Assembly (NCBI GenBank): GCA_900538465.1
Contig: UPXV01000037.1
Location: 1-21,304 of the forward strand
Source: an uncultured Erysipelotrichaceae bacterium
GTDB taxonomy: Bacteria; Bacillota_I; Bacilli_A; Erysipelotrichales; Coprobacillaceae
Length of the DNA: 21,304 bases
Direction: 5' to 3'
How positions within the stretch are numbered: the stretch's first letter is position 1; each line of letters starts with the position of its first letter. The notes under the pieces are model-generated. The model made no database searches, was not told the DNA's origin, and was given only the letters and a program-made list of their open reading frames with translations. A program made the position numbers and the translations under genes. Of this stretch, positions 1-7,426 are shown piece by piece.

Positions 1-13
1 CGAGTGCTCATCT

Positions 14-42
14 ATAATATCATTTGCTTCCCTTTTTGTAAA
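14..42 (-). promoter_or_regulatory. Outward-facing minus-strand promoter at the left edge
   Basis: On the minus strand there is a -35 TTTACA (37-42), a 17-nt spacer and a -10 TATTAT (14-19), preceded by A-rich sequence that could act as an UP element. Transcription would start near position 6-8 and leave the window to the left. No coding start follows within the window. The strength and A-rich upstream region would suit a stable RNA operon, but the target is not visible. The remaining bases up to 210 hold nothing else I can support. Confidence 0.55.
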
Positions 43-210
43 GTCTTTTTTTCAAAAAAATTGAATTCTTTATTTTTACTTCTTGTATTCGACATTTTTT
101 GTTCTGGGCTTATTTTCTTCATGAAAAAGATTTCATTTCAATCAAGAACTTTCCTTCTTTTTTGCCTCTTACTTTCACACATCTTCTATAATATCCTATA
201 TATAATATAG

Positions 211-238
211 AAAAAAGTTATAACGAAACGTTATAACT
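211..238 (-). terminator. Rho-independent terminator of ilvA
   Basis: A perfect 10-bp stem (216-225 with 229-238, arm AGTTATAACG) with a 3-nt loop is followed on the minus strand by a run of T from 211-215. It starts a few bases after the ilvA stop. Confidence 0.85.
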
Positions 239-243
239 CACTA

Positions 244-1446
244 TTAATTAATTCTTGTAATTGTATATCCATGTTCTTGGAATGTATCAATAATTTTTTG
301 AATATGACTTTCACCATTTGTTTCACATGTCACACGCAATTCCACCTCAGAGAAACGTGCAAAGTTTTTAAACTGGTTATGGTCCACTCCAATAACATTT
401 GCATTACATTGTGCCAACACTTTAGCAACATATTCTAATTGTCCTGGTTTATCAGGTAATTGAACAGAGAATGTAAAGATTCTTCCTCTTGCAATTAAAC
501 CTTTATTTATCATTGATGAAATTGTCATAACATCAATATTACCACCACTAATTAAAGAAACAACTTTTTTGTTTTTTTCATTAAGCTTCTTCAAAGCTGC
601 CAATGATAAAATCCCTGAATTTTCAGCCACCAACTTATGCTTTTCAACCAATAATAAGAAAGCATCCATTAATTCATAATCTGATACTGTTATAATGCCA
701 TCAACAAATTCTTTAATATAATCAAAAGTCACTTCCCCAATTTGTTTAACTGCTGTTCCATCCGCAATAGTCACAGCTTCTTTTAACGCCACAACTTGAT
801 CTTCATTAATAGCCGCCAAAGCACTTGCTGCTCCCTCTGGTTCAACACCAATGATTTTAATTGTTGGCTTGATAAGTTTTGCAGCACATGCAATACCTGA
901 AATCAATCCACCACCACCAATAGGCACTAAAATAATATCAGTATCAGGCAACTCTTCTAAAATTTCTAACGCAATCGTTCCTTGACCCTCAATAACATCT
1001 TCATCATTAAAAGGATGTACAAATGTATACCCATGTTTCTTTTGTAAATCACATGCTGTTTGATAAGCTTCATCATACACTTCTCCAGCAAGGACAACTT
1101 CTGCCCCATGAGATTGTGTTGCTTCTACTTTAATTAAAGGTGTATGCTTTGGCATGACAATAGTCGCCTTCACTCCTAATTTATGTGCTGCATATGCTAC
1201 CCCTTGTGCATGATTCCCTGCTGATGATGCAATCAAACCTTTTTGTTTGGCTTCATCATCCATCTTAACAATTTTGTTATAAGCTCCCCTAATTTTAAAC
1301 GCCCCTGTACGTTGTAAGTTTTCTGGTTTTATATAGACTTCATTTTTACACTCTCTTGAAAAAGCTTCGCTATATATTAAGGGAGTTGGAATAATGACTT
1401 CATCGACTCTCTTTTTTGCTTCTTGAAACTGTTCTAACTTTAACAT
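244..1446 (-). CDS. ilvA: Threonine ammonia-lyase (threonine dehydratase)
   Basis: PLP-dependent deamination of threonine to 2-oxobutyrate, the first committed step towards isoleucine, or catabolic threonine use. The cytosolic protein is 400 aa. The PLP lysine is K51 in GAFKIRGAYN and the phosphate-binding loop GGGGLISG starts near residue 177. A C-terminal ACT-like domain (about residues 325-400, beginning IFTFSVQLPDKPGQLEYVAK) suggests allosteric control by amino acids. Length and the single ACT domain match the short Bacillota form rather than the 510-aa enterobacterial enzyme. The longest ORF starts at a GTG at 1461, but that GTG lies in the GGAGGAG ribosome binding site, so the ATG at 1444-1446 is used here. 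The gene has its own promoter in the 47-bp gap after the DUF4250-like gene. ilvA versus tdcB naming cannot be settled from sequence alone. Confidence 0.95.
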   Translation of the reverse strand: MLKLEQFQEAKKRVDEVIIPTPLIYSEAFSRECKNEVYIKPENLQRTGAFKIRGAYNKIVKMDDEAKQKGLIASSAGNHAQGVAYAAHKLGVKATIVMPKHTPLIKVEATQSHGAEVVLAGEVYDEAYQTACDLQKKHGYTFVHPFNDEDVIEGQGTIALEILEELPDTDIILVPIGGGGLISGIACAAKLIKPTIKIIGVEPEGAASALAAINEDQVVALKEAVTIADGTAVKQIGEVTFDYIKEFVDGIITVSDYELMDAFLLLVEKHKLVAENSGILSLAALKKLNEKNKKVVSLISGGNIDVMTISSMINKGLIARGRIFTFSVQLPDKPGQLEYVAKVLAQCNANVIGVDHNQFKNFARFSEVELRVTCETNGESHIQKIIDTFQEHGYTITRIN

Positions 1447-1473
1447 ATTCTTCTCCTCCACTTATTTTTCACA

Positions 1474-1479
1474 ATTATA
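1474..1479 (-). promoter_or_regulatory. Extended -10 promoter of ilvA
   Basis: TATAAT at 1474-1479 is preceded by TGC, giving the extended -10 form TGnTATAAT. The -35 position (1497-1502, TTCAAA) is poor, which fits an extended -10 promoter. It lies just after the preceding gene's stop, so ilvA can be transcribed on its own. Confidence 0.6.
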
Positions 1480-1493
1480 GCACAGCCTGATAT

Positions 1494-1667
1494 TTATTTG
1501 AACTGATTTTTTTCAAAATCATAAATATAGTCTATTGTTTTTAGTTTTTCTACAATTTCTTCCTTAGAAATATCTAAATCGTCACACAAATCATCTAAAG
1601 AATCATATTGATCTCTTAATTTCATGTTCACATAACTCAATAACATTGCTGGATCTTGTGGTAACAT
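1494..1667 (-). CDS. DUF4250-like small protein (57 aa)
   Basis: A 57-residue protein beginning MLPQDPAMLLSYVNMKLRDQ. The start MLPxDPAxLLSxVNxKLRD, the acidic LDDLCDDLDISKEEI middle and the IDYxYD end match what I know of the DUF4250 family, small uncharacterised proteins of anaerobic Bacillota. The middle part reads like a small helix-turn-helix-type bundle, but no function is established. Its ATG overlaps the stop of the upstream HAD gene by one base (TAATG), and an AAGGAG site lies inside that gene's end, so translational coupling is likely. It is easily missed because of its size. Confidence 0.85.
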   Translation of the reverse strand: MLPQDPAMLLSYVNMKLRDQYDSLDDLCDDLDISKEEIVEKLKTIDYIYDFEKNQFK

Positions 1668-2485
1668 TAGTATTCAACTCCTTCAAATTCTTGCGATAAA
1701 ATATAGGCTATTCCATCTTCATCATGAGATTTTGTAATCACATTTGCTCTTTGCTTAACGCCTTCAACAGCATTTTCCATAGCCACACCAAGACCGGCAT
1801 ATTCAATCATACTTAAATCATTATATCCATCTCCAAAAGCCATCACTTCTTCTTGTTTGATTCCTAATGATTGAGCAAGTCTATCTAAAGAAGCTGCTTT
1901 ATCAATACCTTGAGCCATCACTTCAATGAAAAATGGAGCACTACGATAAATACTTAAAGAATCACCAAAAGGTTGTTTAAATTCTTCTTCAATGCTTGCC
2001 ACATACTCTGGTTTTCCTGTCAATAAAACTTTATGTATAGGATCTTTTAAACGTTCTTTAAACGATTCAACTTTCTCTTTTTGAATATCATTAATCTTTG
2101 CTTCAACACAAACATATTCATCATCAATATCTTCTGTCACAATCACATCATCTTCATATGTCATACAAGCTAAGTTCAATTCCTTTGCACGATTATATGC
2201 TTTTTTGGCCTCATCAATTGACAAGGTTTGTTCATAAACAGTTTCTCCTGTTTTCACATCAATAACCCTTGCTCCATTAAATGATAAAATATATCCTTCA
2301 TATTTTCCCAACTCAAGTTCTTTGGCTTCATGGCGTAACCCAGGTGTTGGTCTTCCACTCGCCAAAACAATTTTCACCCCTAACTCTTGAACTTTAATCA
2401 AAGCTTCCCTTGTTTTTTCTGTAATTTCATTATTTGAATTTTTCAAAGTTCCATCTAAATCTAACGCTATTAATTTATACTTCAT
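1667..2485 (-). CDS. Cof-type HAD-IIB family hydrolase
   Basis: Cytosolic 272-aa HAD phosphatase with a C2-type cap (Cof/YidA group), probably acting on sugar phosphates, nucleotides or flavin phosphates; the substrate cannot be read from sequence. Motif I is LDLDGTL at residues 8-14 (nucleophile D9, acid/base D11). Motif II is ASGRP near residue 42, the motif III lysine is in GIDKAASL, and motif IV is GDGYNDLSM. All catalytic residues are present and the length is normal. The ATG at 2485 follows GGAGG with good spacing. The downstream DUF4250-like gene overlaps its stop by one base. A second member of the same family lies at 14336-15187. Confidence 0.92.
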   Translation of the reverse strand: MKYKLIALDLDGTLKNSNNEITEKTREALIKVQELGVKIVLASGRPTPGLRHEAKELELGKYEGYILSFNGARVIDVKTGETVYEQTLSIDEAKKAYNRAKELNLACMTYEDDVIVTEDIDDEYVCVEAKINDIQKEKVESFKERLKDPIHKVLLTGKPEYVASIEEEFKQPFGDSLSIYRSAPFFIEVMAQGIDKAASLDRLAQSLGIKQEEVMAFGDGYNDLSMIEYAGLGVAMENAVEGVKQRANVITKSHDEDGIAYILSQEFEGVEY

Positions 2486-2508
2486 AATTTCCCTCCATTT
2501 TTTTATTA

Positions 2509-2537
2509 ATATTAAATGATTTTCTATTTATTGTCTA
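2509..2537 (-). promoter_or_regulatory. Promoter of the HAD/DUF4250-like unit
   Basis: -35 TAGACA (2532-2537), 17-nt spacer, -10 TAATAT (2509-2514). The -35 lies within the last codons of the broken merR gene, so the HAD unit does not depend on read-through from it. Confidence 0.5.
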
Positions 2538-3358
2538 CTTGAATAGATAAAGAAATCAAATATTGTTCTATATCTTGAGATGTAAAATAACTATGAATTT
2601 CATATTCATAAGCATCCCCAATGATGCGATAGCCATGGCATTCAATAAAATCAAATAACTTTTCAAAAGACTCTCCAATTGTATCATAAAATCCTTCATG
2701 TAAAATCGTAGCATAAAGACCTTGTGGCTTTAAATAATAATGACTATCTTCAATCTCATTAGCAAGTCTAACGTAATAACGGCTTTCTCGATAATCTTTT
2801 TCTTTGAGTTGTTGTTGATCAATAATAGAGCCTAATGGCAGTTCTTCACTTAATTGATGTTGATGACAATAATCCAGATGTTTACTCACATATGCCATCA
2901 TTTCACGATCACTCATATCTTTTTTAGGTAAAGCAATTGTCAATAAATGTTCAGCTGGACACTCTTCAATAAAAGGAACCATATGTTGTGTCTTCATTCC
3001 ATATTCTGTCATATGAATAGCTTGTTGAATACGATATTGCATACTTTGAATTCTATTCTTTTCATTTTCTAATTGTTGATTCTTTTCCCTAAGAATATCT
3101 ACTATCTACAAAATTTTGATTGTTCCGTTGTACCATAAATTCTTTAATTTCTTTTAAAGACATATGAACTTCTTGTAAAACTTTAATCATATCAAATTCA
3201 AAATATTGAACCGATAAATAATAACGATAGCCATTGTCTTTAATCATTTTTGGTTTCAATAAACCAATTTCATCATAATGAAAAAGAGTTTCTTTTGTTG
3301 TATGACAAAGTTTTGCAAATTCTCCAGTTGTATAATATGTTTGATAATATTGTGACAT
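2524..3358 (-). pseudogene. MerR-family regulator, frameshifted by a 7-bp duplication
   Basis: The N-terminal piece (3089-3358, 89 aa) is a MerR winged helix: TTGEFAKLCHTTKETLFHYDEIGLL and the NGYRYY wing. The remaining piece, with an AUG-initiated ORF at 2524-3042 (172 aa), is the coiled-coil exit and a C-terminal ligand-binding domain resembling BltR/BmrR-type or GyrI-like effector domains. Between them the minus strand reads GTAGATA twice in tandem (3096-3109). Removing one copy restores a single 275-aa frame that passes through FVDILREKNQQLEN, a normal length for this family. The first piece has a good AAGGAG site; the internal ATG of the second has none. The truncated product would keep DNA binding but lose the dimerisation helix and effector domain. 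The gene is divergent from the MATE pump, its likely target. A sequencing error cannot be ruled out. Confidence 0.85.
3096..3109. repeat. 7-bp tandem duplication breaking merR
   Basis: On the plus strand TATCTAC TATCTAC, two perfect copies back to back at 3096-3102 and 3103-3109. Seven is not a multiple of three, so the duplication shifts the merR frame and gives a stop at 3089-3091. Loss of one copy by slippage would restore the frame. Confidence 0.9.
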
Positions 3359-3370
3359 TATTTTTTCTCC

Positions 3371-3401
3371 TTGACTATAGGGTTACACTATAGATTATCA
3401 T
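3371..3401 (+). promoter_or_regulatory. MerR-type promoter and operator of the MATE gene
   Basis: -35 TTGACT (3371-3376), an overlong 19-bp spacer and -10 TATCAT (3396-3401). The spacer contains the dyad CTATAGGGTTACACTATAG (3375-3393), whose arms match in 8 of 9 positions. A 19-bp spacer with the operator between -35 and -10 is the known signature of promoters activated by MerR proteins through DNA distortion. The divergent merR start is at 3358. Confidence 0.85.
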
Positions 3402-3419
3402 ATCATAAGGAGGTGGCTT

Positions 3420-4730
3420 ATGGAACGAAAAATAACTTTTATCAAATATGTCAGCTTAAATATGTTAAGTATGCTTGGATTATCTTGTTATATTCTTGCA
3501 GATACATTATTTATTGCTAATGGAGTGGGGAGCTTGGGTTTAGCTGCTTTGAACCTTATCTTACCACTATATAATGTCATTATCGGATTAGGATTATTAA
3601 TCGGTGTAGGGAGCGCAACACGTTTTTCGATTGTAAAAGTTCAACAAGACAATCAACATGCCTCTTTATATTTTACAGCTGCTATTAAACTTGCTTTTCT
3701 AACGGCTATTCCTATTACCATTTTGGGCTTTTTCTTTGCTTCTTCCATTATGGTATTTATGGGAGCAACTCAAGATATCTTAGATATCGCTTCTACTTAT
3801 TTAAAAACGTTTATTATCTTTGCCCCATTTTTTATCATTCAACAAATTGTTGTTACATTTATTAGAAACGACAACAATCCACGTTTAGCCAGTTTAGCGA
3901 TGATTATGGGAACTCTTTTTAATATTATTTTTGATTATATCTTTATATTTCCTTATCATCTAGGAATGTTTGGTGCTGCCTTAGCAACCGGTTTTTCTCC
4001 TGTTGTCACATTATTGATATGTAGTTTGCATTTTATCGGGAAGAAAAACCATTTTCATTTCAATAAAGCAAAATTAAACTTACAAGTCGTATGGCAAATC
4101 TTTACAATTGGAATTCCATCCTTTATCACCGAACTATCAACTGGTATTATTATTTTTATTTTTAATATGGTGATTTTTTCAATTGGTGGAAATATCGCGA
4201 TTGCAAGTTATGGTATTATCAGTAATCTTGCTTTGGTTATGACATCTTTATATACGGGTATTGCCCAAGGTGTTCAACCTTTGTTTTCGCAAAGTTATGC
4301 CCAAAACAATTTTCATCTCAATAAATCATATTTTCATTATTCAATAATAATCACCTTCATGCTTTCAACTTTTATCTATATATGTATATTGTTATTTTCT
4401 CATGAAATTGTTGCATTATTTAATAGTGAAAACAATCTTCAAATGGCACAAATGGCAAGCCATGGCTTACCTCTTTATTTCTTTGGATTCTTTTTTAGTG
4501 GTCTGAATATGATTTTTATTTCCTATTTTGCATCAATTGAAAAGATAAAACCTTCTTTTCTTATTTCTTTATTAAGAGGAGGTCTCATTATCATTCCCCT
4601 TGTCTTTCTTTTAGCATCTCTTTTCTTACTTGATGGTGTTTGGCTATCATTTCCTATAAGTGAAGCAATGATCTTATTGATATCTCTATTCTTTTTCAAA
4701 CAAATAAATGCAAAAAAAGAACAAAATTAA
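3420..4730 (+). CDS. MATE family efflux transporter
   Basis: Inner-membrane multidrug/toxin extrusion pump of 436 aa, exchanging cationic drugs or metabolites for Na+ or H+ (family knowledge; the substrate is unknown). About twelve hydrophobic segments are visible in the two-halves arrangement of the family, with typical stretches such as NGVGSLGLAALNLILPLYN near the start and IPSFITELSTG at the beginning of the second half. Length is normal. The ATG at 3420 follows AAGGAGGTG. It is transcribed divergently from a broken MerR regulator and preceded by a MerR-type promoter, so it was probably induced by a ligand of that regulator. Its stop codon lies in the loop of a bidirectional terminator shared with the convergent diguanylate cyclase gene, with a 4-bp overlap of the two coding regions. 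Confidence 0.93.
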   Translation: MERKITFIKYVSLNMLSMLGLSCYILADTLFIANGVGSLGLAALNLILPLYNVIIGLGLLIGVGSATRFSIVKVQQDNQHASLYFTAAIKLAFLTAIPITILGFFFASSIMVFMGATQDILDIASTYLKTFIIFAPFFIIQQIVVTFIRNDNNPRLASLAMIMGTLFNIIFDYIFIFPYHLGMFGAALATGFSPVVTLLICSLHFIGKKNHFHFNKAKLNLQVVWQIFTIGIPSFITELSTGIIIFIFNMVIFSIGGNIAIASYGIISNLALVMTSLYTGIAQGVQPLFSQSYAQNNFHLNKSYFHYSIIITFMLSTFIYICILLFSHEIVALFNSENNLQMAQMASHGLPLYFFGFFFSGLNMIFISYFASIEKIKPSFLISLLRGGLIIIPLVFLLASLFLLDGVWLSFPISEAMILLISLFFFKQINAKKEQN

Positions 4731-4741
4731 TTGTTCTTTTT
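4714..4741. terminator. Bidirectional terminator shared by MATE and the cyclase
   Basis: An 11-bp stem (4714-4724 with 4731-4741, core AAAGAACAA) has a 6-nt loop AATTAA. The A and T runs on either side serve as the T tract in both directions. The stop codons of both convergent genes (4728-4730 plus, 4727-4729 minus) are in the loop. Confidence 0.85.
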
Positions 4742-7165
4742 AAAATCATTTGAAAATTGGAAATTATTTCTTCCTTCATTTTTAACCTTATACAAAGCAA
4801 TATCAGCCTTTTGATATAATTCATCATAAGTTTGATTTTGGCGAGAAATAGCAACACCCATACTTACTGTAATATTGTGATCTTGGTAATGAAGTAACTC
4901 ATCCATCAATTGTTGACAATAATCAGCAATCTCTTCTTTACATTCTGGATGTTTTAATCCAATGATAAATTCATCGCCACCAACTCTTGCTACAATATCA
5001 GTTGGCTTTGTGATTTTTTGCAAAGTCTCTGCAAGTTTTTGTAAAACACAATCTCCATAGAAATGTCCATAATTATCATTAATTGCTTTGAAATTATCAA
5101 TATCTAAAATAATCAATGCCATATCATTATCTTTCGACTGCTTTAATAACTCATTAAACATTTCACGACAAGTTGCCGCATTATAAATATTTGTTAAACT
5201 ATCTCTTCTTGCTAATTCTTTCCACAACAATTGTTCTTCTTTTTGAACTTGAATATCTGTAATCTTCCCAATAATATGTGTCATTTTATTGTTATCATCA
5301 AAAATAGGTTGTAAGAATATTTTTTGCCAACGCTTTGTTCCATCTAAGAAAGTCATAATCGATTCTTTTTCAATCGTTCTTTGATTATTAAGAATCTGTT
5401 TAAATAATTCGTTCCCATTATGTTCTTTATTCACATAATATTCTATCTTCTTTTCTGGAGATAAAAGCACAGCTGCTCCACCACTTAATTTTAAAGTATC
5501 TTTAAAAACATTATACTCAATAAAACAATCTCCAGATAAATCACTGATCTTTTGGAAACGATCATATTCTTTTAATATTTTTTCATTATTCTTCTTATTA
5601 GAATAAATTCTAATAGATACAAAGATACCAATTAAAACAACAACAAACAAAGTTGCTCCTAATGGATTGCTTTTTACATAAGTTATAAAAGAAATATCTT
5701 CTTTTGCATATGTTGCATTTTTAAAAACTATAGATTGAATTTCCCCCGTATAGGCTTTGTCAATTCCTTTATTTAAAATATCTATTAATTCATTAGAAAC
5801 TGTTCCTTTTACAGCAAAACAATTTTTAATGTTATAATTATTTCCTTGTGGAAACATTGTTATATTTTCAAATTGATAAGAGCTTCCATAAAACAAAGAT
5901 GTATGACTACCCAAATAAGAATAATCTGCTTTTCCACTATCAACTGCATCAAAACAATCTAAAGGTGTGTCAAAATAGATAATTTCTCCCTCATATTCCC
6001 CAGAATAATAAGTTCCTTTAGGAATTGCCAAACGTTTCCCAACAGCTTTTGAAGCATCAAGCCCTTTTGTCATAACAACTTCAATGTCTGAATCCAAATA
6101 ACTTCTTGAAAATGACAAATTCTTTGATTGATCATAATAAGGAATTGTCACTCCTCCACCCATAACAACCTTTCCATCTTCAAAAAGTTTTTCATATTCA
6201 TCATAAGAATCTGTATAATGATATTCAAATTTCAATCCACTCAAATCACTTATATAATTCAAAAGATCTATTGTAATTCCTTCAATTTCACCTTGACCAT
6301 TCTTAGATTGAAGTGGTGCTTTTCCGCCTAATAAAGCGACATCAATAGTTGGATGTTGCTTTATAAATTCCTTTTCACTATCAGTTAAAATAAAATCACC
6401 AGAATTTAATGTAAAATATGTTTCATGCAAATCACTCATAAAAGAAGGTTGTTCCTTATTTAATTTGGTCATTCCTTCATTTAATTCTGTAATAAGATCT
6501 ATTTTCCCCTTTGTTGTCACAAGATAGAATGGTCGTGGAGAAAATGTTGCAACAATACGATAATTACCAACAATTCCAGATTGTTCTGACTCAGCAATCG
6601 CATCTATTTCTTTATTTTCTAAAGCAGCCAACAATTCTTGAGAACTCATATAAAAATGTTGAATAATTTCAATTCCATTCATCACGCCAAACTCTTTAAG
6701 TTTAACATTCTCTTTTTGTTTTGTTGAAATAATTCCTACATCCATTTTCTTTAATGAATAAATATTTGTATCATTAATAGCGGCATTATCTGATAAAACA
6801 TATAATGCAATATTTCCCATACCATAATTTGTTGAAGTGTAGTCATACATACTTGTTAATGATTCATCGTAAATCATTCCACCCATTAAATCAACTTTAC
6901 CCTTTTCAACATCTTCCATTGCAGTCACAATTTGTTCATTAACATCGCCTTTATATGTTACAAACTCAAATTGTAAATTCGTAAATCTTTCTAGTTCTTT
7001 TAAATAATCAAATGTATAACCTGAATAACTGCCATCATCATTAATTTCAGTTAATCCATCTTGATAAGGGAAAGCAACTTTTACTTTTGTTTTTGCAGAT
7101 AAAGGGGTTATATTCATTATTAAAAGTAACATAACCATCATTATGCTAAACCCAATTTTTTTCAT
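4727..7165 (-). CDS. Diguanylate cyclase with two extracellular solute-binding domains, PAS and GGDEF
   Basis: Membrane sensor of 812 aa that makes c-di-GMP. Order: signal peptide (1-24), two solute-binding type 3 domains (about 27-255 and 265-490), a transmembrane helix (about 501-520), a PAS-like domain (about 535-640) and a GGDEF domain (about 655-805). The GGDEF motif is intact at 729-733, and LDIDNFKAINDNYGH carries the metal-binding Asp. Five residues before GGDEF, where product-inhibited cyclases have RxxD, there is KPTD, so the inhibition site is degenerate. The outside domains suggest sensing of an amino acid or similar small solute. The longest ORF starts at a TTG inside the upstream terminator; the ATG at 7163-7165 with a GGGGAAGAGG site and a proper signal peptide is used here. 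A c-di-GMP riboswitch precedes the gene. Confidence 0.93.
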   Translation of the reverse strand: MKKIGFSIMMVMLLLIMNITPLSAKTKVKVAFPYQDGLTEINDDGSYSGYTFDYLKELERFTNLQFEFVTYKGDVNEQIVTAMEDVEKGKVDLMGGMIYDESLTSMYDYTSTNYGMGNIALYVLSDNAAINDTNIYSLKKMDVGIISTKQKENVKLKEFGVMNGIEIIQHFYMSSQELLAALENKEIDAIAESEQSGIVGNYRIVATFSPRPFYLVTTKGKIDLITELNEGMTKLNKEQPSFMSDLHETYFTLNSGDFILTDSEKEFIKQHPTIDVALLGGKAPLQSKNGQGEIEGITIDLLNYISDLSGLKFEYHYTDSYDEYEKLFEDGKVVMGGGVTIPYYDQSKNLSFSRSYLDSDIEVVMTKGLDASKAVGKRLAIPKGTYYSGEYEGEIIYFDTPLDCFDAVDSGKADYSYLGSHTSLFYGSSYQFENITMFPQGNNYNIKNCFAVKGTVSNELIDILNKGIDKAYTGEIQSIVFKNATYAKEDISFITYVKSNPLGATLFVVVLIGIFVSIRIYSNKKNNEKILKEYDRFQKISDLSGDCFIEYNVFKDTLKLSGGAAVLLSPEKKIEYYVNKEHNGNELFKQILNNQRTIEKESIMTFLDGTKRWQKIFLQPIFDDNNKMTHIIGKITDIQVQKEEQLLWKELARRDSLTNIYNAATCREMFNELLKQSKDNDMALIILDIDNFKAINDNYGHFYGDCVLQKLAETLQKITKPTDIVARVGGDEFIIGLKHPECKEEIADYCQQLMDELLHYQDHNITVSMGVAISRQNQTYDELYQKADIALYKVKNEGRNNFQFSNDFKKNN

Positions 7166-7200
7166 TTCCTCTTCCCCTTTCATCTTATAGTCAATAAACA

Positions 7201-7226
7201 AAAAAACATATTGATAAAACAATATG
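7201..7226 (-). terminator. Expression-platform terminator of the c-di-GMP riboswitch
   Basis: Stem CATATTG/CAATATG (7220-7226 with 7207-7213), 6-nt loop, then six T on the minus strand. It sits between the aptamer and the cyclase start, where transcription would be stopped or allowed. The GTTTTGC just before the stem is fully complementary to GCAAAAC at the 5' side of the aptamer, so an alternative pairing exists. Confidence 0.8.
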
Positions 7227-7254
7227 CAAAACAGTGTCAAATATGAACGGTTTC

Positions 7255-7321
7255 ATGCAACTGGCTACCACATTAATGAGGCCCTTTAGCTTTGCGTCAC
7301 TACTTTTCAATAGTTTTGCCT
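7255..7321 (-). promoter_or_regulatory. c-di-GMP-I (GEMM) riboswitch aptamer
   Basis: The minus-strand RNA shows the GEMM hallmarks in order: GGCAAAAC at the 5' side, a first hairpin ACTATT-GAAA-AGTAGT with the GAAA tetraloop, the highly conserved GACGCAAAGC, then GGGCC, a variable hairpin, and TGGTAGCCAGTTGC at the 3' side. P1 would be GCAA with UUGC. The aptamer is followed by an intrinsic terminator and then a GGDEF gene. The match to the family is by known consensus, not by a model search. Confidence 0.93.
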
Positions 7322-7331
7322 ATATATACAT

Positions 7332-7361
7332 ATAATACTCAAGTTTTGTCGCAAATGTCAA
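7332..7361 (-). promoter_or_regulatory. Promoter of the riboswitch/cyclase transcript
   Basis: -35 TTGACA (7356-7361), 18-nt spacer, -10 TATTAT (7332-7337). Transcription would begin a few bases before the aptamer. A perfect 15-bp palindrome AATGTCAATGACATT (7354-7368) covers the -35 box and could be an operator. Confidence 0.75.
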
Positions 7362-7405
7362 TGACATTCGTAAACTTTTAAAAAAAGAAAATAATCCAAC
7401 AACAA

Positions 7406-7426
7406 AACTGCCTTTAAAGGGCAGTT
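7406..7426 (-). terminator. Terminator of the rhomboid-yaiI operon
   Basis: Stem AACTGCC/GGCAGTT (7406-7412 with 7420-7426), extended inward by weaker pairs, then TTTTGTTGTT on the minus strand. The yaiI stop codon (7414-7416) lies within the hairpin. The T run is interrupted, so efficiency may be moderate. Confidence 0.65.

Noticed and set aside
4..210. Plus-strand 68-codon open frame rich in Phe and Leu
   Set aside because: It starts with a GTG at the edge without a ribosome binding site, ends just before the ilvA terminator, and overlaps a convincing minus-strand promoter. The composition is that of AT-rich noncoding DNA.
1504..1525. GATTTT/AAAATC inverted repeat at the end of the DUF4250-like gene
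   Set aside because: The stem is six weak pairs with no T run after it, so it is not a convincing terminator.
7166..7240. N-terminal extension of the cyclase from a TTG start
   Set aside because: The extra 25 codons run through the riboswitch terminator. The ATG at 7165 has a ribosome binding site and gives a proper signal peptide.
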